From: CAZCEC01 sp964497615 | Lineage (GTDB): Bacteria; Chloroflexota; Anaerolineae; Anaerolineales; UBA6663 | Assembly: GCA_964497615.1 (NCBI GenBank) | Contig: CAZCEC010000001.1 | Coordinates: 186,001 to 250,000, forward strand | Length of the DNA: 64,000 nucleotides | Reading direction: 5' to 3' | Part shown: positions 57,577 through 64,000 of the stretch, piece after piece | How the letters are laid out: every line of letters starts with the position of its first letter | Numbering within the stretch: the first letter of the stretch is position 1 | Notes under the pieces: model-generated | Seen by the model: only the letters and a program-made list of their open reading frames with translations | The model's database searches: none | What the model was told of the DNA's origin: nothing | Translations under genes and position numbers: made by a program

Positions 57577-59064
57577 ATGGGTGCCCGTAAAGGCCAAGAC
57601 TACATCGATAAGCTGCGGCGCGAGCCGCGCCACATCTACCACCGGACGGAGAAGGTGACGGACGTCACGACCCACCCTGCCTTCCGGCATGCGGTGCGGA
57701 ATATCGCCGCCCTATACGATCTGCAATGGGAGCGGCCGGACGAGATGCTGTTCGACTCGCCCAGCTCGGGCGAGAAGGTGGGGCGCTCGTTTCAGATGGC
57801 GCACACGCTTGATGAGCTGCAGGCGGTGTCGCGAATGATCAAGACCTGGGCCGACTACTCGTTTGGTATGCTGGGGCGCGCGCCCGATCATTTGGCCCGC
57901 AGCTTCACGGCTTATGCGGCGGGGGCGGACTTTCTGGGCGAGGTAGACGCGCGCTTCGCGGACAATGCGCGCGCTTATCACACCTACATCCGTGAAAATG
58001 ACCTGTGCCTGACGCACACCCTCATCAACCCCCAGGCCAACCGCGCCGTGGGCGCCTCGCAGCAGGCTGACCCGTTCCTGGCCGCGCGCGTGAAGGATGA
58101 GACCGACGCCGGGCTGGTGATTCGCGGGGCGCGCATGCTGGCCACGCTGCCCATGGCCGATGAGATCCTGGTCTTCCCCTCCACGCTGCTGAAGGGCGGG
58201 CCAGACGATGCGCCGTACGCCTACGCGGTGGCGGTGCCCTGCGACGCGCCGGGGCTGAAGTTCCTGTGCCGCGAGACGATCGACTATGGGGGGAACGTCT
58301 ACGACCACCCGTTTGGGGCGCGCTTTGATGAGATGGACGCAGTGGTCATCTTCGATGACGTGTTTGTGCCGTGGGAGCGGGTCTTTCTGTACCGGGATGT
58401 GGCGCACTGCAATAAGGCCTGGAGCGAGACCGGCGCGCTGGTGCATATGGCGCATCAGGTGGCGGTGAAGAATATCGCCAAGACCGAATACCTGCTCGGG
58501 CTGGCCTCGCTGCTGGTGGATGCGATCGGCATCGAGGTCTTTCAGCACGTCCAGGAGAAGGTGACCGAGATCTGGGTCAATCTGGAGGTGATCAAGGCGC
58601 TCGTGCGGACAGCGGAGGTGGATGCGCAGGTGGACCGGTGGGGCGTGATGCGCCCGGCCTGGGCCCCGCTGGACGCGGCGCGCAACCTGTATCCGCGGCT
58701 CTACCCCCGCATGATCGAGATCATCCAGCAATTGGGCGCCAGCGGGCTGATTGCCATGCCCGCCCACGCTGAGTTGGACGGGCCGCTGGCCGCCGAGGTG
58801 CGGCGCTACTATGGCGCCGCGCGGGTGGCGGCCCACGAACGCATCCCCCTGTTCCGGCTGGCGTGGGATACGGCGCTCTCGGCGTTTGGTACGCGCCAAC
58901 TGATGTACGAGCGCTTCTTCTTCGGCGACCCGGTGCGCATGGCCGGGGCCGTGTTCAACAGCCACGACCGCACCCCCTACATGGACCGCGTGCGCGCCTT
59001 CCTGGCCCGGGCCGAGAGCGAGGCGCAGCAGGAGGCGGCCGAGGTGGCCGCCGCGGGCGGCTAA
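57577..59064 (+). CDS. hpaB: 4-hydroxyphenylacetate 3-monooxygenase, oxygenase component (HpaB family)
   Basis: A 495-residue FADH2-dependent phenol ortho-hydroxylase. AHTLDELQAVSRMIKTWA, THTLINPQANR, VIRGARMLATLPMADEI, VFDDVFVPWERVFLYRD-like central segment and a YPRMIEIIQQLGASG helix are HpaB landmarks. AAGGAGG lies 7 nt before the ATG at 57577; the open frame upstream belongs to the hpaE region. Reduced flavin would come from the HpaC-like protein at 62183. It would make 3,4-dihydroxyphenylacetate or a similar catechol for the extradiol dioxygenase that follows 27 nt downstream. Confidence 0.9.
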   Translation: MGARKGQDYIDKLRREPRHIYHRTEKVTDVTTHPAFRHAVRNIAALYDLQWERPDEMLFDSPSSGEKVGRSFQMAHTLDELQAVSRMIKTWADYSFGMLGRAPDHLARSFTAYAAGADFLGEVDARFADNARAYHTYIRENDLCLTHTLINPQANRAVGASQQADPFLAARVKDETDAGLVIRGARMLATLPMADEILVFPSTLLKGGPDDAPYAYAVAVPCDAPGLKFLCRETIDYGGNVYDHPFGARFDEMDAVVIFDDVFVPWERVFLYRDVAHCNKAWSETGALVHMAHQVAVKNIAKTEYLLGLASLLVDAIGIEVFQHVQEKVTEIWVNLEVIKALVRTAEVDAQVDRWGVMRPAWAPLDAARNLYPRLYPRMIEIIQQLGASGLIAMPAHAELDGPLAAEVRRYYGAARVAAHERIPLFRLAWDTALSAFGTRQLMYERFFFGDPVRMAGAVFNSHDRTPYMDRVRAFLARAESEAQQEAAEVAAAGG

Positions 59065-59091
59065 TCGGCAGGATATAACTTGGAGACCAAA

Positions 59092-60078
59092 ATGAGCTAC
59101 AGCATTACCCGTTCGGCGCATGTCGAGCTGCGCGTCACCGACCTGGACCGCGCGCACGAGTTCTACGTCAAGACCCTGGGTTTCATTGAAATCCACCGCG
59201 AGAGCGACCGGCTGTACCTGGGCGGCCTGCAGGAGCGCGACCTGTACAGCCTGGTCCTGCGCCGGGCTGAGAGCGGCGGCGTGGGGCACATGGCCATGCG
59301 GCTGTCGGATCCGGACGATTTGCCGCGCCTGGCCGACCTGTACGAGTCCAATGGCTTGCCGATCCGCTGGCTGGAGCCGGATGAAGATTATGCCCAAGGG
59401 CGGGCGCTCCGCATCCAGGACCCCAACGGCCTGCCGGTGGAGTTCTTTCACCACATTGAGCAGCGCCCGTGGAAGCTGCAGCAGTTCGATGAATACCGCG
59501 GCGCCCATATCATGAACCTGGACCACCTGAACTCGCAGGTGCCCGAAGTGCAGAAGAGCTATGATTGGTGGATGGGCAAGATGGGGTTTTACTGCTCGGA
59601 GTATACCGTGACGGACGATCCGCCCGAGCGCCTGTGGGCCGCCTGGCTGCACCGCAAGCAGAACATCCACGACCTGTCGCTGATGACGGGCATTGGCCCG
59701 CGGCTGCACCATGTGGGCTACTGGGTGGCCGACACCAACAGTGTGCTGCGCGCCTGCGACATCCTGGCGGCGGTGGGCATGCGCGACGCTATTGAGCGCG
59801 GCCCCGGCCGCCACGGCCTGAGCAACGCCTTCTTTGTCTATCTGCGCGACCCGGACGGCAACCGGGTGGAGCTGTACACCGGCGACTACATGATCCCCGA
59901 CCCGGACTTCAAGCCCATTCGCTGGTCGATCAACGACCCGCGCCGCCAGACGTTCTGGGGCCATGTGGCCCCGCGCTCGTGGTTCGACGAGGCCATGCGG
60001 CTGGAGGCGCCGCTGACGGGCCAGCTCATCGAGACCCGCCAGCCCGAATTGCAGGACCGGCCCGAGTTTGTGATCTGA
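59092..60078 (+). CDS. hpaD: Homoprotocatechuate 2,3-dioxygenase (type I extradiol, HpaD)
   Basis: A 328-residue VOC-fold ring-cleavage dioxygenase. The iron ligands are recognisable by comparison with the Brevibacterium/Arthrobacter enzyme: H145 (LDHLN), H207 (RLHHVGY) and E260 (NRVELY), with the acid-base H193 in NIHDLSL. AAWLHRKQN and IERGPGRHGLSNAFF are almost diagnostic for homoprotocatechuate 2,3-dioxygenase. The ATG at 59092 with GGAG 6 nt upstream was preferred to a TTG 12 nt earlier. It opens the catechol ring next to the hydroxyl groups to give carboxymethyl-hydroxymuconate semialdehyde. Confidence 0.92.
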   Translation: MSYSITRSAHVELRVTDLDRAHEFYVKTLGFIEIHRESDRLYLGGLQERDLYSLVLRRAESGGVGHMAMRLSDPDDLPRLADLYESNGLPIRWLEPDEDYAQGRALRIQDPNGLPVEFFHHIEQRPWKLQQFDEYRGAHIMNLDHLNSQVPEVQKSYDWWMGKMGFYCSEYTVTDDPPERLWAAWLHRKQNIHDLSLMTGIGPRLHHVGYWVADTNSVLRACDILAAVGMRDAIERGPGRHGLSNAFFVYLRDPDGNRVELYTGDYMIPDPDFKPIRWSINDPRRQTFWGHVAPRSWFDEAMRLEAPLTGQLIETRQPELQDRPEFVI

Positions 60079-60086
60079 CGGACGGG

Positions 60087-60530
60087 ATGAACGCGGACGA
60101 GAACGCCCGGCGGCTGGGGCTCGACTTTTCGGTCCCGCTGGAACCACGGCCCTGGCAGCCCTGCCGGCGGGTGGGCGGTCTGCTGTTCACCGCTGGCTAC
60201 ACCAGCCGCATCCTGGGCAAGCTGGGCGCGGACCTAAGCGTGGCACAAGGGTATCAGGCCGCGCGGGAGGCGATGGCGCGGGTGCTGCAGGCCGCGCACG
60301 GCGAGGCCGGCTCGCTGGACCGCCTGCGGCCGGTCAAGCTGCTGGGGTTCATCAACGCCGCGCCGGACTTTGTCGAGACGCCCGCTGTCCTGCACGGCGC
60401 CACCGAGCTGCTGCACGCGGTGTTCGGCGTGGATGACGGCGGGCATGCCCGGTCCGCCATCGGGGTCGCTACGCTGCCGCGCGGCGCGGCCGTGGAGATC
60501 GAGGCCGTCTTTGAGTTGATCGAGGTCTGA
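60087..60530 (+). CDS. RidA/YjgF/RutC-family protein
   Basis: A 147-residue RidA-fold protein, normally a homotrimer that hydrolyses imines or enamines. GGLLFTAGYTSRILGKLG, the active-site Arg in ARSAIGVATLPRG and the closing VEIEAVFELIEV are characteristic. The start is the ATG at 60087, 9 nt after the hpaD stop. In an hpa locus it takes the place where isomerase HpaF would be expected. It could deaminate a 2-aminomuconate-like or aminoacrylate-like intermediate, as AmnD or RutC relatives do; this is inference. Confidence 0.85.
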   Translation: MNADENARRLGLDFSVPLEPRPWQPCRRVGGLLFTAGYTSRILGKLGADLSVAQGYQAAREAMARVLQAAHGEAGSLDRLRPVKLLGFINAAPDFVETPAVLHGATELLHAVFGVDDGGHARSAIGVATLPRGAAVEIEAVFELIEV

Positions 60531-60531
60531 T

Positions 60532-61434
60532 ATGCCCTTTTCAATCGCTGCGCTGCGCGGGTCGCTGGTGCCCGTCGTCACCCCTTTCCGCGATGGCCGT
60601 CTCGACGAGGCCGGGCTGGCCCGGCTGATCGATTGGCAGATCGAGAGCGGCTCGCACGGCATCTCGGTGACCGGCACCACGGGGGAGCCCAGCGCCCTCA
60701 CCCGCGCCGAGCGCGAGCGCGTGATCGAAGTCGCGGTGGAGACGGTGGCCGGGCGCGTGCCCTTCCTGGCCGGCACCGGCTCGAACAACCACGACGAAAC
60801 GCTCCACCTGACGCGCTTTGCCGAGCAGGCGGGGGCCGATGCGGCGCTGGTCGTGACGCCCTACTACAACCGGCCCAGCCAGGAAGGGCTGTACCAGCAC
60901 TTTGCGGCGGTGGCCGGGGCGGTGGGGCTGCCCGTCGTCCTGTACAACATCCCCGGCCGCACCGCCGTCAACCTGGAGATCGACACCGTGGCGCGTCTGC
61001 GGGCGGCCCGGCCGAATATCGTCGGCTGCAAGGAATCCAACAAAGACTTCGAGTTCATCAACCGCCTGCTCCACAAATTGGGGCGGGACTTCTTGGTGTA
61101 TTCCGGCATCGAACTGCTCTGCTTTCCAATCCTGGCCATCGGCGGGGCCGGCTACGTCAGCGCCACCGGCAACCTCCTGCCGCGCGAAGTGGCCCGGCTG
61201 TACGACCTGGTGCAGGCCGGCGAGTGGCAGGCCGCGCAGGACCTGCACTATCATCTCATGCCCTTGAATGACGCCATCTTCCTTGAAATCAATCCCGTGC
61301 CGGTGAAGACGGCCTTGGGCTGGATGGGCAAGATCAGCCCCGAGGTGCGGCTGCCCCTGGTCTCGCTGTCGGCCGCCAACCAGGCCCGGCTGCGGGCAGT
61401 GCTGGCCGAGTATGGCCTGGTGGAGGCGGCATGA
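60532..61434 (+). CDS. DapA family class I aldolase / lyase
   Basis: A 300-residue Schiff-base TIM barrel of the dihydrodipicolinate synthase/N-acetylneuraminate lyase family. VTGTTGEPS (46-54), the Tyr in YNIPGRT (Y138) and the Schiff-base Lys in IVGCKESNK (K167) are in place. In this locus it is unlikely to make lysine; it stands where an HpaI-type aldolase would be needed to split the last hpa intermediate into pyruvate and a semialdehyde. It begins 1 nt after the RidA stop and ends in an ATGA overlap with the FAH gene. Confidence 0.85.
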   Translation: MPFSIAALRGSLVPVVTPFRDGRLDEAGLARLIDWQIESGSHGISVTGTTGEPSALTRAERERVIEVAVETVAGRVPFLAGTGSNNHDETLHLTRFAEQAGADAALVVTPYYNRPSQEGLYQHFAAVAGAVGLPVVLYNIPGRTAVNLEIDTVARLRAARPNIVGCKESNKDFEFINRLLHKLGRDFLVYSGIELLCFPILAIGGAGYVSATGNLLPREVARLYDLVQAGEWQAAQDLHYHLMPLNDAIFLEINPVPVKTALGWMGKISPEVRLPLVSLSAANQARLRAVLAEYGLVEAA

Positions 61435-62186
61435 AACTGGCGCGTTTCGAGGTGCAGGGGCAAGTGCTTAGCGGGCATCTGCGGGCCGATGGGCGCCTGG
61501 AGGCAGCCACGGGCGAGACCTACGCGCAGGAAGCGGTGCGCTGGCTGCCGCCCGTCACCGGCGCCAAGGCTATCGGCCTGGCATTGAACTACCGCGAGCA
61601 CGCCGCCGAGCTGCAGATGGAGACGCCGCCCGAACCGGCGCTGTTCTTCAAGCCGCCCAGTTCGCTGGTCGGGCATGGCGCGCCGGTGGTGGCCCCGGCC
61701 GGCATCGAATACATGCACTACGAGGTCGAGCTGGTGGTGGTGATCGGCCAGCGCTGCCGCCGCGTGAGGCCGGAGCAGGCCGAGCGCGTGATCGCCGGGT
61801 ACACGATTGGCAACGACATCACCGTGCGCGACTTTGTCCACAACTTCTACCGGCCGCCGGTGCGGGCCAAGGGCTATGACACCTTTGGCCCCCTCGGGCC
61901 GTACCTGGTCTCGGCCGACGAAGTCGCCGACCCAACCAATCTGAATCTGCGCACGTTTGTCAACGGCGAGCTGCGCCAGCAGGGCAATACCCGCGACCTG
62001 CTGCGCCCGGTGCCGGAGCTGATCGCCTACATCACGCACTTCATGACACTGGAGCCCGGCGACACGATCTGGACGGGCACGCCTTCCGGGTTGTCGCACG
62101 TCTATCCCGGCGATGTAATGCGGCTGGAGATCGACGGGCTGGGTGTGCTGGAGAACCCCATCGTCGCGGAGGCCGAGAGCGAATGA
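61431..62186 (+). CDS. Fumarylacetoacetate hydrolase family protein (HpaG-like isomerase/decarboxylase)
   Basis: A 251-residue FAH-fold enzyme. Metal and active-site landmarks are LNYREHAAEL, EPALFFKPPSSLVGHG, YEVELVVVIG (metal Glu), YTIGNDITVRDFV and WTGTPSGLSHVYPGD. In the homoprotocatechuate pathway HpaG decarboxylates and isomerises the oxidised ring-cleavage product, and this fits. A small lid domain of about 45 residues precedes the fold. It overlaps both neighbours by 4 nt. Confidence 0.85.
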   Translation: MKLARFEVQGQVLSGHLRADGRLEAATGETYAQEAVRWLPPVTGAKAIGLALNYREHAAELQMETPPEPALFFKPPSSLVGHGAPVVAPAGIEYMHYEVELVVVIGQRCRRVRPEQAERVIAGYTIGNDITVRDFVHNFYRPPVRAKGYDTFGPLGPYLVSADEVADPTNLNLRTFVNGELRQQGNTRDLLRPVPELIAYITHFMTLEPGDTIWTGTPSGLSHVYPGDVMRLEIDGLGVLENPIVAEAESE

Positions 62187-62755
62187 CGCCCGGCAGCGGC
62201 CCGGCCCTGAGCCCAAAGCTGTTCCGGCAGGTGGCGGGGCACTTCGCCACAGGCGTCACGGTGCTGGCCACCCAGGCGGCGGCGGAGGTGCATGGCATGA
62301 CGGCCAATGCCTTCATGTCACTGTCGCTCGACCCGATGCTGATTGTGGTGGGCCTCGGCCGACTGACCCGGCTGGCCGAGCACCTGCAATCCGCGGGCGG
62401 CTTCACCGTTAACGTGCTGCGGGCTGACCAGGAGGCGCTGTCGAATTACTTCGCCGCGCGTTGGGAAGGACCGGCGCCGAGCTTCCGGTTTGTGCCGTGG
62501 GAGCACTATGCCCGGCTGGAGGGCTGCGCCGCCAGCCTGGGCTGTGCGCTGGAGCAGATGGTGCCGGGCGGCGACCATTGGCTGGTGGTGGGGCGCGTCA
62601 CTGCCCTGCATCTGGGTGTTGAACCGCGCCGCCCGCTGGTGTTTCATGCCGGCGCTTATGGCCGCCTGGAACAGGGTGTGCAAACGCCGGCCCCGGAACT
62701 CGACGAAGACACGCCGCCGGTGCTGGCGTATTACGATGAATGGCGCGCCGATTGA
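62183..62755 (+). CDS. hpaC: Flavin reductase (HpaC/RutF family)
   Basis: A 190-residue FMN/FAD-binding split-barrel reductase. FRQVAGHFATGVTVLAT, HGMTANAFMSLSLDP and FTVNVLRADQEALS are the family signature. It supplies reduced flavin to a two-component monooxygenase, most likely the HpaB homologue at 57577. The start overlaps the FAH stop as ATGA. RutF belongs to the same family, so service to an LLM-type enzyme cannot be excluded. Confidence 0.88.
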   Translation: MTPGSGPALSPKLFRQVAGHFATGVTVLATQAAAEVHGMTANAFMSLSLDPMLIVVGLGRLTRLAEHLQSAGGFTVNVLRADQEALSNYFAARWEGPAPSFRFVPWEHYARLEGCAASLGCALEQMVPGGDHWLVVGRVTALHLGVEPRRPLVFHAGAYGRLEQGVQTPAPELDEDTPPVLAYYDEWRAD

Positions 62756-63914
62756 GCGCCGTTTGAAGGCCGTGGTGCTGGGCGGGGTGGGGGCGATTGG
62801 GGCCTTTGCCACGCCGCTGCTTGCCGCGAGCGGGGTCTTCGGCGAGGTTGTGGTGGCCGACATTGACACGGCCAAGGCGCAGGTGAAGGCGCGGGCGTGG
62901 AATCTGCCGCCGCTCTCGGTCGCGGCGCTGGATGCGGACGATGAAGACGCGCTGAGCGGCCTGATGGCAGGCGCAGCGGTGGTCGTCAACGCGCTGCCCA
63001 AGCGCTTTGTGCTGCCGGTGGCCCGCGCCGCCATCGCGGCGCGAGCGCCGACCATCGACCTGAGCAGCCTGAGCGCCGAGCTCCGGGCCCTGGATGGGCC
63101 GGCCCGGGAAGTGGGGGCGGTCTATGTGTCGGGATGCGGGTCGAGCTCCGGGCTGACCAACCTGCTGGCCAAGCACGGCGCGCGCGGGTTGGAGGTGGTC
63201 GAGTCGGTCGACATCGATTTTGCCTCCTTCCGGGCGATCGCGCTGTCGCCGGCCTCCATTCGCGGCGTGTTCTGGGAGTTTGGCCCGGACACGCCCCGCG
63301 GCTACTACGCCGACGGGGCGTTCCAGCCGGCGGCGCTGTTCGCTGGCGAACGGCGGGTGGCGTTTGCGCCGCCGATTGGGCCGCAGACCGTGTACTACGT
63401 GCCGCACAGCGAAGTGGAGAGCCTGCCGCGCAACCTGGGCGCCCAGGCGGTGGCGGTGCGAGGGACCTTCACGCCCAAGGCGATGCGGCTGATGCAGGCG
63501 CTGGCGGACTACGGCTTTTTTTCACCCGGCCCGGTGGAGGTCGCAGGGCAGCCCATTGAGCGGCGCGAACTGATGGCCGCGTACCTGGCGCAGGCGCCGG
63601 AAGCGCGCGAGGAACCGGTGTGGGGCTACGGCCTGCACGTCGAAGTGGTTGGCCGGGCCGCGGGCCAGCGCGTCCAACGCCGATTGTGGACCGAGCAGCC
63701 GCCGGCCGGCACCCCCGGCTGGGCAGGGCCGGCGGCCTGGTCACGGTGCGTGGCGCTGCCCCTGGTGGCCGGGGCGCTGCTGCTGGCGCGCGGCGAGTAC
63801 CAGGGCTGCGGCGTGGATGCGCCGGAAGCGTTTCTCCCGGCGGAGCCGTTTCTACGGCTGGTGACGGCACATGGCCTGGCCGTGCACGAGCAGAGCGAAC
63901 GGCCGGCATCCTAG
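62736..63914 (+). CDS. Saccharopine dehydrogenase-like NAD(P)-binding protein
   Basis: A 392-residue oxidoreductase with a Rossmann domain opening VVLGGVGAIGAFATPLLA and a SGCGSSSGLTNLLAKHGA segment typical of the saccharopine dehydrogenase group. The C-terminal half is unassigned. The ATG at 62736 overlaps the flavin-reductase gene by 20 nt; a TTG at 62762, giving KAVVLGG after the first residue, is an equally good start. The substrate is unknown; it may reduce or form a C-N bond in an intermediate of the island. Confidence 0.72.
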   Translation: MNGAPIERRLKAVVLGGVGAIGAFATPLLAASGVFGEVVVADIDTAKAQVKARAWNLPPLSVAALDADDEDALSGLMAGAAVVVNALPKRFVLPVARAAIAARAPTIDLSSLSAELRALDGPAREVGAVYVSGCGSSSGLTNLLAKHGARGLEVVESVDIDFASFRAIALSPASIRGVFWEFGPDTPRGYYADGAFQPAALFAGERRVAFAPPIGPQTVYYVPHSEVESLPRNLGAQAVAVRGTFTPKAMRLMQALADYGFFSPGPVEVAGQPIERRELMAAYLAQAPEAREEPVWGYGLHVEVVGRAAGQRVQRRLWTEQPPAGTPGWAGPAAWSRCVALPLVAGALLLARGEYQGCGVDAPEAFLPAEPFLRLVTAHGLAVHEQSERPAS

Positions 63915-63965
63915 CGGAGCCGGTCGGGCCGCCCTGGACTGAACGGCTGAGGTTGGAGACAGCGC

Positions 63966-64000
63966 ATGGACGACATCCACGACTTGCGATCCTTCATCGC
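63966..64000 (+). CDS. Start of a further gene, possibly UbiD-family decarboxylase (partial)
   Basis: Only 11 codons lie in the window. GGAG is 7 nt before the ATG. The first residues, MDDIHDLRSFI, resemble the opening of UbiD-type decarboxylases, which use prenylated FMN on aromatic acids. The identification is tentative. Confidence 0.35.
   Translation, partial: MDDIHDLRSFI

Noticed and set aside
57712..60147. Very long minus-strand open frame (811 codons) opposite hpaB and hpaD
   Set aside because: Length alone is impressive, but HpaB and HpaD are unmistakable on the plus strand with catalytic residues, and the antisense product shows no domain.
60532..61434. Lysine-pathway DapA
   Set aside because: Motifs fit the family, but the operon is purely catabolic and contains no other lysine gene; the specific name was not used.

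Overview
The window is GC-rich, densely coded bacterial DNA with about 56 genes, many of them overlapping by 4 nt, and two 10-base N runs (18975-18984 and 26841-26850), so it comes from a scaffolded draft or metagenome assembly. No rRNA, tRNA, CRISPR array, insertion sequence or phage gene was seen. Gene content suits a Chloroflexota-like bacterium: a MoxR/DUF58/DUF4129 operon, a GAPOR-type tungsten enzyme, copper delivery for a cytochrome oxidase, and a secreted multihaem protein ending in FLPLVVR. That assignment is an inference from style and gene content, not a phylogenetic result.

Left part (1-26900), mostly housekeeping and small functional sets. Two envelope glycosyltransferases (1-1906) are divergent from an AAA+ ATPase and a glycerophosphodiesterase. 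Then come a CtpA-type protease, a cupredoxin lipoprotein and enolase. A minus-strand operon encodes a YgeY-like hydrolase, a pentapeptide-repeat protein, MoxR, DUF58 and DUF4129 proteins. FabI, a 3-methyladenine glycosylase and a TrmH-type methyltransferase follow. A plus-strand group holds a five-haem protein and three putative copper chaperones (Cox11-like, SCO, PCuAC). The rest is a GAPOR-like tungsten oxidoreductase, a GNAT enzyme, SthA, an ANT(6)-like nucleotidyltransferase, a GH-like protein and a DUF2723 membrane protein. Several of these genes show a TANNNT element 6-9 nt before the start codon and no Shine-Dalgarno, which suggests leaderless mRNAs.

Right part (26916-64000), one divergently organised catabolic island around a 245-bp control region (39152-39396). 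The minus-strand operon (39151 to 26916) encodes a polyol-type dehydrogenase, an aldolase, an FGGY kinase, a SorC regulator, a hydantoinase, an SsnA-like aminohydrolase, a YgeY-like hydrolase, two ADP-ribosylglycohydrolase-family proteins and a sugar isomerase/epimerase. The plus-strand gene train (39397 to beyond 64000) encodes an XRE-cupin regulator, a deaminase-like amidohydrolase, a Mer-like flavin/F420 enzyme, a homologue of methenyl-tetrahydromethanopterin cyclohydrolase (Mch), a second amidohydrolase and a peptide-type ABC importer without ATPases. It continues with a 2-oxoacid dehydrogenase whose E2 is split into two proteins, a second Mer-like enzyme, an XdhD/YgfM-type molybdenum hydroxylase and a homoprotocatechuate (hpa) ring-cleavage set.

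How they may work together (inference): the island looks built to import a composite aromatic or N-heterocyclic compound, possibly sugar-linked. It could remove and burn the sugar (glycohydrolase, kinase, aldolase, dehydrogenase), hydroxylate, deaminate and hydrolyse the heterocycle (XdhD-like, deaminase, hydantoinase and YgeY-like enzymes), handle a one-carbon unit or pterin-like ring with the Mer/Mch homologues, and degrade the aromatic part by extradiol cleavage. The Mer-Mch pair beside a partial YgeY/HydA/SsnA/XdhD purine-type gene set is the most unusual feature of the window.
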